From: Puniceicoccales bacterium Verruco_01
Lineage (GTDB): Bacteria > Verrucomicrobiota > Verrucomicrobiia > Opitutales > Oceanipulchritudinaceae
Assembly: GCA_001604565.1 (NCBI GenBank)
Contig: LVBV01000026.1
Coordinates: 1-35,670, forward strand
Direction: 5' to 3'
Length of the DNA: 35,670 bases
Both the position numbers and the translations under genes were made by a program. Position 1 is the stretch's first letter. Each line of letters begins with the position of its first letter. Positions 14,416-23,987 of this stretch are shown in pieces. Below the pieces are notes generated by a model, which saw only the letters and a program-made list of their open reading frames with translations, searched no databases and had not been told where the DNA came from.

Positions 14416-16209
14416 ATGATGAGCCCCGCCTTCATCTCGCGCTGGCGCTTCGCCCTCGTGTTCTCGGCGATCACCCTTGGCTACTGCGGAATCATGGCGA
14501 GGCTCTACCTCCTTCAGGTCGTTCGCGGACCGGAAATCGCCGCGATGGCGGAGCATTCCCGCGAGCGGATTGACGTTCTGCGCGCCCGCAGGGGCAACAT
14601 CACCGACCGCAGCGGCAACCTCATGGCGGCCACGAGCCCCGTGATCGAACTCGGCGTGGATCCGGAGAAGATGCGTCCCGAGGACGAGGCGAAGTTGCCT
14701 GCCGTGGCGAAGATCCTCGGCATGGACGCGGACGAACTGTCCCGCCTCTGCCAGCCGGGCACGATCACATCCAAAGAGACGGGCGAGGTCCGCAAGATCC
14801 GCTGGCGGAAGATCGCCGACGCGGTGAGCGATTCCAATTACGACAAGATCCGCGCCGCCGGCGTCCCCGCCATTTATGGCAACCGCAAGTATGTGCGCAA
14901 CTACCCATCCGGCATGGCCGCCTCGCACCTGATCGGCTTCATGAACAAGGAGGAGGCCGCGGTGATGGGCGTGGAGGGTCAGTTTGATTATTATCTGCGC
15001 GGTCAGGACGGATGGCGCGAGACGGAGATCGACGCGCGTCGCAAGGAGATGGTGCAGTTTGAAAAGCGCGAGATCGCCCCACGAGACGGCATGAATGTGG
15101 AGCTGACGATCGACCTCGCGATTCAGGACATGGCGGACCGCCAGGCGGCCAAGCTCGCGGACACCTACCACCCCGAGTCGGTGGTCATCATCGTTTCCGA
15201 TCCAAAAACCGGCGACATCCTCGCCCTTTCCAACTGGCCGAGCTTCGACCCGAACAACTACGGGTCCGTTCCGGTCGAAAACCTGCGTAACCGCGCTATC
15301 ACCGACGTGTACGAGCCCGGTTCCACCTTCAAGATCGTGGCCGTGGCCGGAGCCCTCGACGAGCACCTGGTGACACCGAACACCCTCGTGGACTGCTCCG
15401 CCTCCGCCGCCTCGTACCGGGGCCGCATGGTGAACCTTCCGGGTGAATCCCACGGCCCGCTCGGCACGATTCCGGTAAGCAGCGTCGTCTCGCTTTCGAG
15501 CAACAAGGGCGCGGCTCAGCTCGGCATGAAGATCGGCGAGGAAAATTTTCTCGATTACGTGTACAAGTTCGGCTTCGGCAAGCGCACGGACGCCTTCGGC
15601 CCCGGCGAGGTCCTCGGCATCGTCCATCCTCTCGACAAGTGGGACGGTCTGACGATCAGCCGTATGCCGATGGGGCAAGCCGTGTGCGTCACGGCGGTGC
15701 AGATGCACTATGCGATGAGCACGGTGGCCAGTGGCGGCGTTCTGCTTTCCCCGAGGATCGTCCGGCGCGTGTATGATGCTGCGGGCAACACCGTGTTCTC
15801 CTTCCCCGCCAAGGCGCGCGACCGCGCCGTCAGCAGCGAAGCCGCCGAAAAGCTCCGCATCATGCTGGAAGGCGTGGCCTCCAAGGGCGGCACGGCCCCG
15901 AAGGCGGAGATCCCGGGCTTCGAGGTCGCGGGCAAGACCGGCACCTCGCAGAAGGTGGAGAACGGCCATTACTCGCACACCAAGCACGTGGCCACCTTCA
16001 CCGGCTTCTTCCCCGCCAGCGACCCCAAGATCGCCGTCACCGTCGTGGTGAACGACGGCAAGCGCCCCGACGGGGGCATCTGCTACGGCGGCACGGTCGC
16101 GGCACCCGCTTTCAAGGAAATCGCAACCCAGATCATCCAGTACATGGCCATGGAGCCTCCGAAGCCCTCGGGCAGCGGGATGATCGCTGAAAACCGCACC
16201 AGCCGATGA
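14416..16209 (+). CDS. ftsI: Septal peptidoglycan transpeptidase FtsI (PBP3)
   Basis: This class B penicillin-binding protein crosslinks septal peptidoglycan together with FtsW. It has an N-terminal transmembrane anchor (about residues 11-33), a dimerisation domain (RARRGNITDRSGNLMA), and the transpeptidase domain with Ser303 in PGSTFK, the SSN triad at 361-363 and KTGT at 507-510. There is no C-terminal PASTA domain. At 597 residues it is of normal length. It starts three bases after ftsL and overlaps murE by an ATGA, so translation is probably coupled. Confidence 0.96.
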   Translation: MMSPAFISRWRFALVFSAITLGYCGIMARLYLLQVVRGPEIAAMAEHSRERIDVLRARRGNITDRSGNLMAATSPVIELGVDPEKMRPEDEAKLPAVAKILGMDADELSRLCQPGTITSKETGEVRKIRWRKIADAVSDSNYDKIRAAGVPAIYGNRKYVRNYPSGMAASHLIGFMNKEEAAVMGVEGQFDYYLRGQDGWRETEIDARRKEMVQFEKREIAPRDGMNVELTIDLAIQDMADRQAAKLADTYHPESVVIIVSDPKTGDILALSNWPSFDPNNYGSVPVENLRNRAITDVYEPGSTFKIVAVAGALDEHLVTPNTLVDCSASAASYRGRMVNLPGESHGPLGTIPVSSVVSLSSNKGAAQLGMKIGEENFLDYVYKFGFGKRTDAFGPGEVLGIVHPLDKWDGLTISRMPMGQAVCVTAVQMHYAMSTVASGGVLLSPRIVRRVYDAAGNTVFSFPAKARDRAVSSEAAEKLRIMLEGVASKGGTAPKAEIPGFEVAGKTGTSQKVENGHYSHTKHVATFTGFFPASDPKIAVTVVVNDGKRPDGGICYGGTVAAPAFKEIATQIIQYMAMEPPKPSGSGMIAENRTSR

Positions 16210-17828
16210 TCCAGACCACCTCACAAAAACCCGGACTTTCCTTCAAGAACCAGCGCACGACGGGCCTTTGGCACTCCGGCGCCGCGCTCTGCGGGAGCCT
16301 CGTATCCAACATGGGCATGAATCCCGATCTCAAGACTCTCTTCGACGGAATCGAACATCAGGTGCTCCAGACGGGCACCGCCTCCGTCGTCACCGCCCTT
16401 TGCACGGACAGCCGCCGCGTCTCTCCCGGCGCGCTCTTTGTCGCCCTCGGAGGCAGCCGCACCGACGGCAACCTCTTCGTGGACGAGGCGATCTTCCGCG
16501 GAGCGGCGGCGGTCGTCTCCGAGGAGGATCCCGGCCACCTTCCCCCGAAGGTCACCTTCATCAAGGTGCAAAGCGCCCGCAAGACGCTTGCGGAGGTCGC
16601 AGCCCGCTTCTACGGGCACCCGGAGGCGGCACTCAACATGATCGGCGTCACCGGCACGAACGGAAAGACCACGATCACAACGCTCGTGCGCCACATTTTT
16701 GAAAGCGTGAATCGCCACGCCGGGCTTCTCGGCACCGTGGCCTACGTGATGGGCCGCCGCTCGCTGCCCGCCGCGCGCACGACGCCCGAGTCCTCGGAAC
16801 TTTTCAGCATGCTCTCGCAGATGGTTTCCGAGGGCTGCACGGACGCCGTCATGGAGGTGAGTAGCCACGGCGTGATCCAGAACCGAGTCTGGAACATCCC
16901 CTACAAGGTGGCCGCCTTCACGAACCTCACGCAGGACCACATCGACTACCACAAGACGATGGAGGCGTACTTCGACGCCAAGAGCCGGCTCTTCGACGGA
17001 CGCAACGGACGCGCGCCGGAGGTGGCCGTCATCAACATCGACGACGCGTGGGGCCGCCGCCTTGCAGCGAAACTGCCCGAGGGCGTGAAGGTCCTTCGCT
17101 TTGGCGAGTCCCTCGCGGCGGACTTCCGCGCGGACGCGCTTTCCATGTCCGCCACGGACACGCGCTTCACCCTGATCTCCCCCGAGGGAACGATGACGGT
17201 GGAGAGCCCGCTCCTTGGCCGCTACAACGTGAGCAACGTCCTCTGCGCGCTCGCCTGCGCGTATGCGTCGGGCGTGTCGATCGCGGACGCGGTGAAGAGC
17301 CTCGCCTCCTTCCCGGGAGTGCCCGGACGCATGGAGAAGGTGGATTGCGGGCAGGACTTCAACGTCCTTGTCGATTACGCGCACACGCCGGACGCTCTCC
17401 ACAACGCCCTTTCGATGCTCCGCCCGATCACCCGTGGCCGCGTGCTCGTGGTCTTCGGCTGCGGCGGCAATCGCGACCGTCTCAAGCGCCCGCTCATGAC
17501 GAACGCCGTGCAGGCCGAGGCGGACGAAGCTTGGGCCACCGCAGACAATCCGCGCAATGAAACCGTCGCGGGGATCTTCGACGATATGAAGGGCGGCGTC
17601 ATCCGGCCCGACGCGATCCACTGGGTGGAGGACCGCCGCAGGGCGATCCATCTGGCCCTCTCCGCCGCGAAGGCGGGCGACAGCGTGCTCATCGCGGGCA
17701 AGGGACACGAGACATATCAGGAATTTTCCGACACTGTGGCCACCTTCGACGATCGCGTCGTCGCCAGGGAGCTTCTGTGGCTCCGTCAGGCGAGCGGCAT
17801 CTGGAACGGTCGCGACGCGGGTCAATAA
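16206..17828 (+). CDS. murE: UDP-MurNAc-L-Ala-D-Glu:meso-DAP ligase MurE
   Basis: MurE adds the third residue of the stem peptide. The ATP loop is GVTGTNGKTTI. The DNPR motif (Asp447-Arg450) marks enzymes that add meso-diaminopimelate rather than lysine, so the peptidoglycan is probably of the DAP type. The C-terminal domain has GKGHETYQ. The ATG at 16206 overlaps the ftsI stop and gives 540 residues, about 35 more than usual. The ATG at 16311 (MGMNPDLKTLFDG) fits the family better and gives 505. I keep the coupled start but consider the later one equally likely. Confidence 0.95.
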   Translation: MIQTTSQKPGLSFKNQRTTGLWHSGAALCGSLVSNMGMNPDLKTLFDGIEHQVLQTGTASVVTALCTDSRRVSPGALFVALGGSRTDGNLFVDEAIFRGAAAVVSEEDPGHLPPKVTFIKVQSARKTLAEVAARFYGHPEAALNMIGVTGTNGKTTITTLVRHIFESVNRHAGLLGTVAYVMGRRSLPAARTTPESSELFSMLSQMVSEGCTDAVMEVSSHGVIQNRVWNIPYKVAAFTNLTQDHIDYHKTMEAYFDAKSRLFDGRNGRAPEVAVINIDDAWGRRLAAKLPEGVKVLRFGESLAADFRADALSMSATDTRFTLISPEGTMTVESPLLGRYNVSNVLCALACAYASGVSIADAVKSLASFPGVPGRMEKVDCGQDFNVLVDYAHTPDALHNALSMLRPITRGRVLVVFGCGGNRDRLKRPLMTNAVQAEADEAWATADNPRNETVAGIFDDMKGGVIRPDAIHWVEDRRRAIHLALSAAKAGDSVLIAGKGHETYQEFSDTVATFDDRVVARELLWLRQASGIWNGRDAGQ

Positions 17829-17832
17829 CGCG

Positions 17833-19242
17833 ATGACGGCGCCCACTCCCAGTCAACTGGCTCGCTGGACCGCGGGGCGGTGGCTTCGCGGACACGAGCC
17901 GCAGTCCGCCGGTCGCCTTGTCATCGACGCTCGCGACCTAGAAAAAGGGGGCGTCTTTGTGGCCCTCAAGACAGGCCGGCGCGACGGCCATGAATTCGTG
18001 GCGCAGGCGGCGGAAAACGGCGCCTCGGCGGCGATTGTCGAGCGTGGAAACATGCGCCTGCAGATCCCCCAGCTCGTCGTCGAGGACACCCTGGACGCCC
18101 TGCACCGGATCGGCGCCGCCTCGCGAAGGGAATTCAAGGGAAGCGTCACCGCCATCACGGGAAGTTGCGGCAAGACCTCCACGAAGGAACTGCTCGCCCT
18201 GCTTCTTGGCCGCTGCGTCCTTTCCACACAGGGGAACCTGAACAACTACATCGGCCTGCCCATCACCCTTTCCCGGCTCGCCAACTCCGATTTCACTTCC
18301 GCCGTCGTGGAGGTGGGCATCAGCATGACGGGCGAAATGGCACCGCTCGCCAAAATGGCCGCGCCGGATCGTGCGATCGTCACGTGTGTGGCCCCCGCGC
18401 ATCTGGCGGGCCTGGGCTCCATCGAGGGCGTGGCGGCGGAAAAGTGCGTTCTGGCGGCATCGGTCCCGCGCTCCGGCAAGGTCTTTTTCCCGGCGGATTG
18501 CCTCAAATATGCCCCGTTTTGCGAGCTTGCGGCAACGGCCTATGTGACGGCGGCGATGGACGAGGAAACGCCGGTTCTACCCGGGCCGAACTACCGGCTC
18601 GTGCGCCATCAGGTATTTCGCAGCACGGTGTCGGAAAAGAGCGAGCTTCTCGTCTTCATGCCGGGGGCTGCGAACTTTTCACGTTTTTCCCTGCCGCATC
18701 TTTCCACGGGCATGCGCTCCAACGCGGTGCTGGCCATCGCGGCGGCGCTGGAAGACGGGGTGGGGCAGGGGGAAATCGCCGATCGGCTGCGCGACTGGAG
18801 GCCCTCCTCCATGCGCGGCGAGATCTTCCTTAGCGGCGGACTTTCCTGGTATCTCGACTGCTATAACGCCAATCCGGCCTCGATGCTGGATGCCGTCCGC
18901 AACTTCCGCGAGTGTTTCCCGAGGGAGCGGCACCTGCTGATCCTCGGCTGCATGAACGAGCTGGGAACGGAGAGCGGAAATCTGCACCGGGCTCTGGGCC
19001 GGGCGATCGGACAGGTTCAGTCGGAGCAATTCTGCATCCTTGGGGCGCAGGCGGAGGATCTCGCGGGCGGCCTTGCGGAGGCAGGCGTCCCCGCAGCGAA
19101 AATCCTCGCCGCCAAGGAGCGCGCAGAGGTGCGTGCCGCGCTCGACAGTTTTGCCGACGAACCCGGCGCCGTTTTCATCAAGGGCAGCCGCTCCTACCGC
19201 ATGGAGGAGTTCGCGCCCGAATCACCTTTACACAAAGAGTAA
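17833..19242 (+). CDS. murF: UDP-MurNAc-tripeptide:D-Ala-D-Ala ligase MurF
   Basis: MurF adds the D-Ala-D-Ala dipeptide made by Ddl (also in this cluster). This 469-residue Mur ligase has an N-terminal domain with VIDARDLEKGGVFVALKTGRRDGHEF, the ATP loop TGSCGKTSTKELL, NLNNYIGLPITL, and the C-terminal domain with YNANPASMLDAVRNF, which is specific for MurF. The loop reads GSCGKTS where GSxGKTT is more common. It starts four bases after murE and ends five bases before mraY. Confidence 0.96.
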   Translation: MTAPTPSQLARWTAGRWLRGHEPQSAGRLVIDARDLEKGGVFVALKTGRRDGHEFVAQAAENGASAAIVERGNMRLQIPQLVVEDTLDALHRIGAASRREFKGSVTAITGSCGKTSTKELLALLLGRCVLSTQGNLNNYIGLPITLSRLANSDFTSAVVEVGISMTGEMAPLAKMAAPDRAIVTCVAPAHLAGLGSIEGVAAEKCVLAASVPRSGKVFFPADCLKYAPFCELAATAYVTAAMDEETPVLPGPNYRLVRHQVFRSTVSEKSELLVFMPGAANFSRFSLPHLSTGMRSNAVLAIAAALEDGVGQGEIADRLRDWRPSSMRGEIFLSGGLSWYLDCYNANPASMLDAVRNFRECFPRERHLLILGCMNELGTESGNLHRALGRAIGQVQSEQFCILGAQAEDLAGGLAEAGVPAAKILAAKERAEVRAALDSFADEPGAVFIKGSRSYRMEEFAPESPLHKE

Positions 19243-19247
19243 TCCAC

Positions 19248-20390
19248 GTGCTTACCTATCTTCAGTATCTTGGTTCGGACGAGTCGCTGAGTTTTCTCCG
19301 GCTCTTCCGCTACATCACGGTCCGCAGCGTCGGCGCGGCGGCTACGGCGCTCTTCATCTCGTTTGTCGCCGGGCCCTACATCATCCGCAAACTACGCGAA
19401 TTCAAGGCCGCACAGGCTTTCCGCACCGCCGGTGAGATCGGCGAGAAACTGGCGCAGGACGCGGTGGCCAAGGCGGGCACCCCGACGATGGGCGGCATCC
19501 TCATCTTCCTTTCCGTGTCGGTGAGCACGCTTGTCTGGGCGAGGCCGAACGTTTACATTCTGACGGCGCTGACGGTGTACGCGGGACTGACCCTCGTGGG
19601 TTTCCTCGACGATTACCTCAAGGTGAAGAAGAAGAACAGCCGCGGCCTGCCGGGACGCTACAAGCTTATCGGACAGACGCTCATCACGCTGACTACACTC
19701 GTGCTTCTACTCACCTGCGGGGACGTGTTCTCCGGCGGCGAGGCACAGGCCTCCTACGTTGCGGAAAGCACGCTCCAGATGTGGGTTCCCTTCCTCAAGG
19801 ACCCGGTGATCGCGGTGATGCCGCTGGCTTTTGCGGCGATCTTTCTTTTCTTCGTTCTAGCGGGTTCCTCCAACGCGATCAACCTGACCGACGGCATGGA
19901 CGGACTGGCCATCGGCTGCACGGTGACGGCGGCGATGGCCTTCGGCATCATGGCCTACCTCACCGGTCACAAGGTGGCGGCGGACTATCTTCTTTTGCGC
20001 TATCTGCCAGGCAGCGGCGAACTTGCCGTCCTTTGCTCGGCACTTGTAGCGGGGAGCCTCGGCTTTCTCTGGTACAACGCGCACCCGGCGGAAGTCTTCA
20101 TGGGCGATACGGGCAGCCTCGCCATCGGCGGGCTCATCGGCGCGATCGCCTTCATGATCCAACAGCCTTTCACCCTCGTCATCGTTGGCGGAATCTTCGT
20201 CATGGAAGCCACTTCCGTCATTTTGCAGGTCGTTTCCTTCAAGAGCACGGGAAAAAGGATTTTCCTTTGCTCTCCAATCCATCACCATTTCCAGCTGAAA
20301 GGCTGGAAGGAGACCAAGGTGGTCATCCGCTTCTGGATCCTGTCGCTCATCTTCGCGGTGAGCGGGCTGGCCACACTCAAACTTCGATGA
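19248..20390 (+). CDS. mraY: Phospho-MurNAc-pentapeptide transferase MraY
   Basis: MraY moves phospho-MurNAc-pentapeptide onto undecaprenyl phosphate to make lipid I at the inner face of the membrane. The 380-residue protein is polytopic (about ten hydrophobic segments). It has GTPTMGG, FLDDYLKVKKK with the catalytic Asp pair, NLTDGMDGLA, FMGDTGSLAIGG and CSPIHHHFQLKGW. The start is a GTG at 19248 behind AAAGAG; the frame is open far upstream inside murF, where it is not coding. The ATGA at its end begins murD. Confidence 0.96.
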   Translation: MLTYLQYLGSDESLSFLRLFRYITVRSVGAAATALFISFVAGPYIIRKLREFKAAQAFRTAGEIGEKLAQDAVAKAGTPTMGGILIFLSVSVSTLVWARPNVYILTALTVYAGLTLVGFLDDYLKVKKKNSRGLPGRYKLIGQTLITLTTLVLLLTCGDVFSGGEAQASYVAESTLQMWVPFLKDPVIAVMPLAFAAIFLFFVLAGSSNAINLTDGMDGLAIGCTVTAAMAFGIMAYLTGHKVAADYLLLRYLPGSGELAVLCSALVAGSLGFLWYNAHPAEVFMGDTGSLAIGGLIGAIAFMIQQPFTLVIVGGIFVMEATSVILQVVSFKSTGKRIFLCSPIHHHFQLKGWKETKVVIRFWILSLIFAVSGLATLKLR

Positions 20391-21673
20391 TTTCGTCCGC
20401 AGACAGTCAGAAAAATTCCCCCTTCGCGCGCCCCGTTGCCGTCATCGGTCACGGGGTGAGCGGGCAGGCCGTGGGCGGCCTGGTCGCGCGCCTTGGCGGA
20501 ACGAGCGTCTATTACGACATGAAGAGTCGCAGCGCCGAGCATGTCTTTGACCGCGAGTCCGCCCGCAAGCACGATCTCTGTGTCTTCAGCCCCGGCTTCG
20601 AGATCGACCACGCCTGGCTCAAGATCGCGCGCGAGGCCGGTTGCGAGGTCGTGGGAGAGCTTGAATTCGCCTCGCGTCACTGGAAGGGACCGCTCTACTG
20701 CGTGACCGGCTCCAACGGCAAGACCACGACGACCGAACTTTTGCGCAACGCTCTGAACGCGGCGGGGCGTCCCGCACTTGCTGTTGGCAACATCGGCAGG
20801 CCCCTTTCGGACATCTGCCTGCGCGCCGAGTGCGAGGGGAAGACCGCCGTGTGCGAGGTGAGCTCCTTTCAGGCGGAGTCAGCAGAGGATCTGCGCATTG
20901 ACGGCCTCGTCTGGCTGAACCTTTACGACAACCATCTGGACCGTCACGGCTCCATGAAGGCGTACTTCATGGCCAAGTGGAGACTGGTGGAGCGCCTTCG
21001 CGCGAGACTGCTTGTCGTTGGCGGGACGGTGGCCGATTTCGCGAAGGAATTCGGCCTGACCCTTCCGGACTATGCGGAGGTCGTTCGCGAGGGTGATATG
21101 GAGAAGTGGCCGATGCCGGATTCCTGTGCCTACTGCGTGCGCAAACAGGCGGAGAATCTCCTGCTCATCCGCCGCTTCTGGTCCCGGCTTGGCCTCGACG
21201 AGGCAATCCTGCGCCGCGAGGCCGAGACTCTTGAGCCGTTGCCTTTCCGCATGAACGCGCTGCCGGGGCCCGACGGAGTCACCTACTGGAACGACTCCAA
21301 GGCGACGAACTTTGCCGCGACGCTGGGCGCGCTGGACAATTTCAGCGAAAAGGTGGTGTGGATCGGCGGGGGCAAGAACCGCGGGGAAAACCCCGAAACG
21401 CTCGCCGCGGAGATTGCACCGCGCCTTCGCATCGCCATTCTTACCGGCGAGACCGCTTCCGCACTCGGCGGAGCCCTCTCCCGGCGCGGAGTGCCGGTCC
21501 GTCTCTGCGAAAACCTTTCGGACGCCGTTCTCACGGCGAGAAAAACCGCCCTCTCCGGCGAAAACGTTCTCTTCAGCCCGGCCCATTCGAGCCATGATGC
21601 CTACCGCGATTATACCGAGCGCGGCAGACATTTCGAATCCCTTGTGGCCAGACTGGGGGATCCCGTCCGATGA
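20387..21673 (+). CDS. murD: UDP-MurNAc-L-Ala:D-Glu ligase MurD
   Basis: MurD adds D-glutamate to UDP-MurNAc-L-Ala. This 428-residue protein has an N-terminal Rossmann domain (VAVIGHGVSGQAVG), the ATP loop VTGSNGKTTTTELL, VGNIGRPLSD, CEVSSFQAE, WLNLYDNHLDRHG and the C-terminal YWNDSKATNFAATLGAL. All are typical of MurD, although the usual NxxxDHLDRH is here NLYDNHLDRH. The ATG overlaps the mraY stop. The next gene starts 31 bases downstream behind its own strong ribosome site. Confidence 0.95.
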   Translation: MISSADSQKNSPFARPVAVIGHGVSGQAVGGLVARLGGTSVYYDMKSRSAEHVFDRESARKHDLCVFSPGFEIDHAWLKIAREAGCEVVGELEFASRHWKGPLYCVTGSNGKTTTTELLRNALNAAGRPALAVGNIGRPLSDICLRAECEGKTAVCEVSSFQAESAEDLRIDGLVWLNLYDNHLDRHGSMKAYFMAKWRLVERLRARLLVVGGTVADFAKEFGLTLPDYAEVVREGDMEKWPMPDSCAYCVRKQAENLLLIRRFWSRLGLDEAILRREAETLEPLPFRMNALPGPDGVTYWNDSKATNFAATLGALDNFSEKVVWIGGGKNRGENPETLAAEIAPRLRIAILTGETASALGGALSRRGVPVRLCENLSDAVLTARKTALSGENVLFSPAHSSHDAYRDYTERGRHFESLVARLGDPVR

Positions 21674-21704
21674 CCGATTCTGCGTGCAATTCTTAGGAGT
21701 GATC

Positions 21705-22793
21705 ATGAAAAACAGAAACTTTGCTGGGCTGTTCTTTGCAGCCCACGTAACTCTCGGAGCGGCCCTGCTGCTCCTTTCCGGTTGCGAGACGACCAAGCCG
21801 CAACCCGCCCCGGCTCCGCGCCCGGGTGAAAACGTGCCGCTTGCCGTGGGCACCCCGCGCCCGATCAATCCGGCGTTCAACCCGGAGCTTCAGCCTCCGA
21901 CGCGTCCCGCCGAGGGAGCGGCTTTGACCCCCGAGGACAACGGCCCGGTGCTCCAGCCCGCAGCCCCCGTCCCTGCGCAGGAATACGTTGTGGCCAAGGG
22001 CGACAGCCTTGCCCGCATCGCCAAGAAGTTCGGCGTCTCCGTTGCTGACCTCAGGGCCGCCAACGGCCTTACCTCCGATTCCATCAAGGTGGGCCAGAAA
22101 CTGACGATCCCCGCCCAGGTCGCGGGTGACGCCACGATCATGGCCGTGGAAGGTGCGTCCGCCGCGGGCGCCGCACAGACTTATGTGGTGGCCAAGGGCG
22201 ACAGCCTTTCCCGCATTGCCAAGAAGTTCGGCGTCTCCGTTGCCGACCTCAAGGCCGCCAACGGCCTTACCTCCGACACGATCAAGGTGGGGCAGACCCT
22301 CACGCTTCCCGCCAGCGCCTCGGCCACTCCCGCGGCCCTGCCGCCCCCGCCCGCGCACAATGTCAAGAGCTCCGGCCTCACCTACAAGGTGGAGAAGGGC
22401 GACACCATCGGTTCCATCGCCCACCGCGCCGGTGTGAAGGCGAAGGACCTCATGGATTTGAATGACATTTCCGACGCGAAGAAGCTCAAGGTGGGCGCCG
22501 TCCTCAAGCTGCCCGCGGGCGCCAAGAAGATCGCCGCCACCTCTTCGGCCAAGGCTGCCCCGGCTCCGGCTCCGACCGGCGCCAACATGCTTCCGACGGA
22601 CGTTCTCGGCGTGAATCAGACCCCGGCCCCGAAGCCGGCGGCTCCGGCGAGTGCCGCGCCCGTCCCGGTCAAGCCGGGCACCCCGGCTCCCGCTCCGGCC
22701 CCGTCCGCGCAGAGCGATCTGGAAAACCTCGGTGCGGAGCCCGTTGCCCCCACCATTCCCGTTCAGGGCGTGTCCTCCATGGACCAGCCCTAA
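21705..22793 (+). CDS. LysM-repeat lipoprotein in the dcw cluster
   Basis: This 362-residue protein has a lipoprotein signal peptide with lipobox LSGC (Cys27). A Pro/Ala-rich linker leads to three LysM domains at about 94-137, 160-203 and 227-271, and the C-terminus is a long Pro/Ala-rich tail. LysM domains bind the GlcNAc parts of peptidoglycan, so the protein should be anchored in a membrane and bind the wall. No catalytic domain is visible. The first two LysM copies are nearly identical even at the DNA level (offset 198 bases), a sign of recent duplication or gene conversion. A strong ribosome site (TTAGGAG) precedes the ATG. Its position between murD and ftsW suggests a role at the septum. 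The function is otherwise unknown. Confidence 0.92.
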   Translation: MKNRNFAGLFFAAHVTLGAALLLLSGCETTKPQPAPAPRPGENVPLAVGTPRPINPAFNPELQPPTRPAEGAALTPEDNGPVLQPAAPVPAQEYVVAKGDSLARIAKKFGVSVADLRAANGLTSDSIKVGQKLTIPAQVAGDATIMAVEGASAAGAAQTYVVAKGDSLSRIAKKFGVSVADLKAANGLTSDTIKVGQTLTLPASASATPAALPPPPAHNVKSSGLTYKVEKGDTIGSIAHRAGVKAKDLMDLNDISDAKKLKVGAVLKLPAGAKKIAATSSAKAAPAPAPTGANMLPTDVLGVNQTPAPKPAAPASAAPVPVKPGTPAPAPAPSAQSDLENLGAEPVAPTIPVQGVSSMDQP

Positions 22794-22823
22794 CTAGCAA
22801 CCATAACCCGAACGACGAACGCA

Positions 22824-23987
22824 ATGGCCCTGCCTGTCAATGAGAACCCCGAAGCAGGCTTCATGGCCCGCTTCTCCCGCGCGTTGCCGGCGATCCTGCT
22901 GGTGATGTGTGTGGGGTGTCTCTTGATCATGGGCCTGATGGTACTGTGGAGCGCCGGACTCGGCGAGTCCGGCGCCCCGCAGACCTTCATCCGCAAGCAG
23001 GCGGCCTTCGCCTGCGTGGGAGCGGTCGCGATGATCGTTGTCTGGCGCATGGATCTGGAATGGCCCCGCAAATTCGCCATTCCGATTGCGATCGTCAGCG
23101 TCGCGCTCCTTGTTTCCGTGCTTGTTCCCGGGGTGGCTAGGTCCATCAACGGCTCGCGCCGCTGGCTGGACCTAGGCCCCGTGAACATGCAGGTGTCCGA
23201 CTTTGCCAAGATTGGTCTCATTTTCGTCCTGGCGCACTACCTTGCCAGCGAACAGCGCCGCATGGAGGGCTTCTGGCGGGGGTATGTCTTCCCCATGATG
23301 ATCGTGGGGGTGCCCTTTCTTCTCATCATCAAACAACCCGACTTCGGGACGGCCCTGCTCTGCGGGGTCGTCGGCGGAACGCTCATCTTCATGGCGGGCG
23401 CCCGCCTCGCCTATCTGATCCCGACGGCGCTTCTTGGCGCCGTTCTCTTTTCTGTGGCCGTGTTTCTTGACCCCGTGCGCCTCAAGCGCGTCATGAGCTT
23501 CCTCGACGTGGAGGGCAACAAGGCCGACGGCACCTTCCAGCTTTGGCAGGGAATCCTCGCTTTCGGCAGCGGAGGCTGGTCCGGCGTGGGCCTGGGCAAC
23601 GGACGCCAGCAGAACTCCCTGCCCGAGGTCCACACGGACTTCGTCTTCGCCATCATCGGCGAGGAAATGGGCTTTGTCTGGACCGTCACGGTGGTGGTCC
23701 TCTTCCTTTCGATCCTTCTTCTTGCCGTCAGTCGCCTGCGTCGCGCGCCGAACCTTTACCAGTACATGGTGGTGACCGGTGCGCTGCTGCTTCTCACCCT
23801 TCAGGCGCTCATCAATTTCGGCGTGGTGACCGGATGTCTGCCCACCAAGGGAATGAGCCTGCCGCTCATTTCCTACGGCGGCTCGAATCTCGTCGCCACG
23901 TGCATCCTCATCGGCATTCTCCTGAACGGGATGACGAAGTGGAACCATCTCTCCAACATCCAGCCGAACGAAGTTTTCCGCCGATGA
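22824..23987 (+). CDS. ftsW: Septal peptidoglycan glycosyltransferase FtsW
   Basis: This SEDS-family enzyme polymerises lipid II at the septum with FtsI. The 387-residue protein is strongly hydrophobic, with about ten transmembrane segments. It has the SEDS signatures INGSRRWLDLGPVNMQVSDFAK, FVFAIIGEEMG and PTKGMSLPLISYGGSN. It comes after the LysM gene and overlaps murG by ATGA. The FtsW rather than RodA assignment rests on the dcw context and on ftsI nearby. Confidence 0.95.
   Translation: MALPVNENPEAGFMARFSRALPAILLVMCVGCLLIMGLMVLWSAGLGESGAPQTFIRKQAAFACVGAVAMIVVWRMDLEWPRKFAIPIAIVSVALLVSVLVPGVARSINGSRRWLDLGPVNMQVSDFAKIGLIFVLAHYLASEQRRMEGFWRGYVFPMMIVGVPFLLIIKQPDFGTALLCGVVGGTLIFMAGARLAYLIPTALLGAVLFSVAVFLDPVRLKRVMSFLDVEGNKADGTFQLWQGILAFGSGGWSGVGLGNGRQQNSLPEVHTDFVFAIIGEEMGFVWTVTVVVLFLSILLLAVSRLRRAPNLYQYMVVTGALLLLTLQALINFGVVTGCLPTKGMSLPLISYGGSNLVATCILIGILLNGMTKWNHLSNIQPNEVFRR

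Noticed and set aside
13960..16224. 754-codon open frame on the minus strand opposite ftsI and ftsL
   Set aside because: It is a shadow ORF caused by GC-rich codon use, and the real genes on the plus strand have full motifs.
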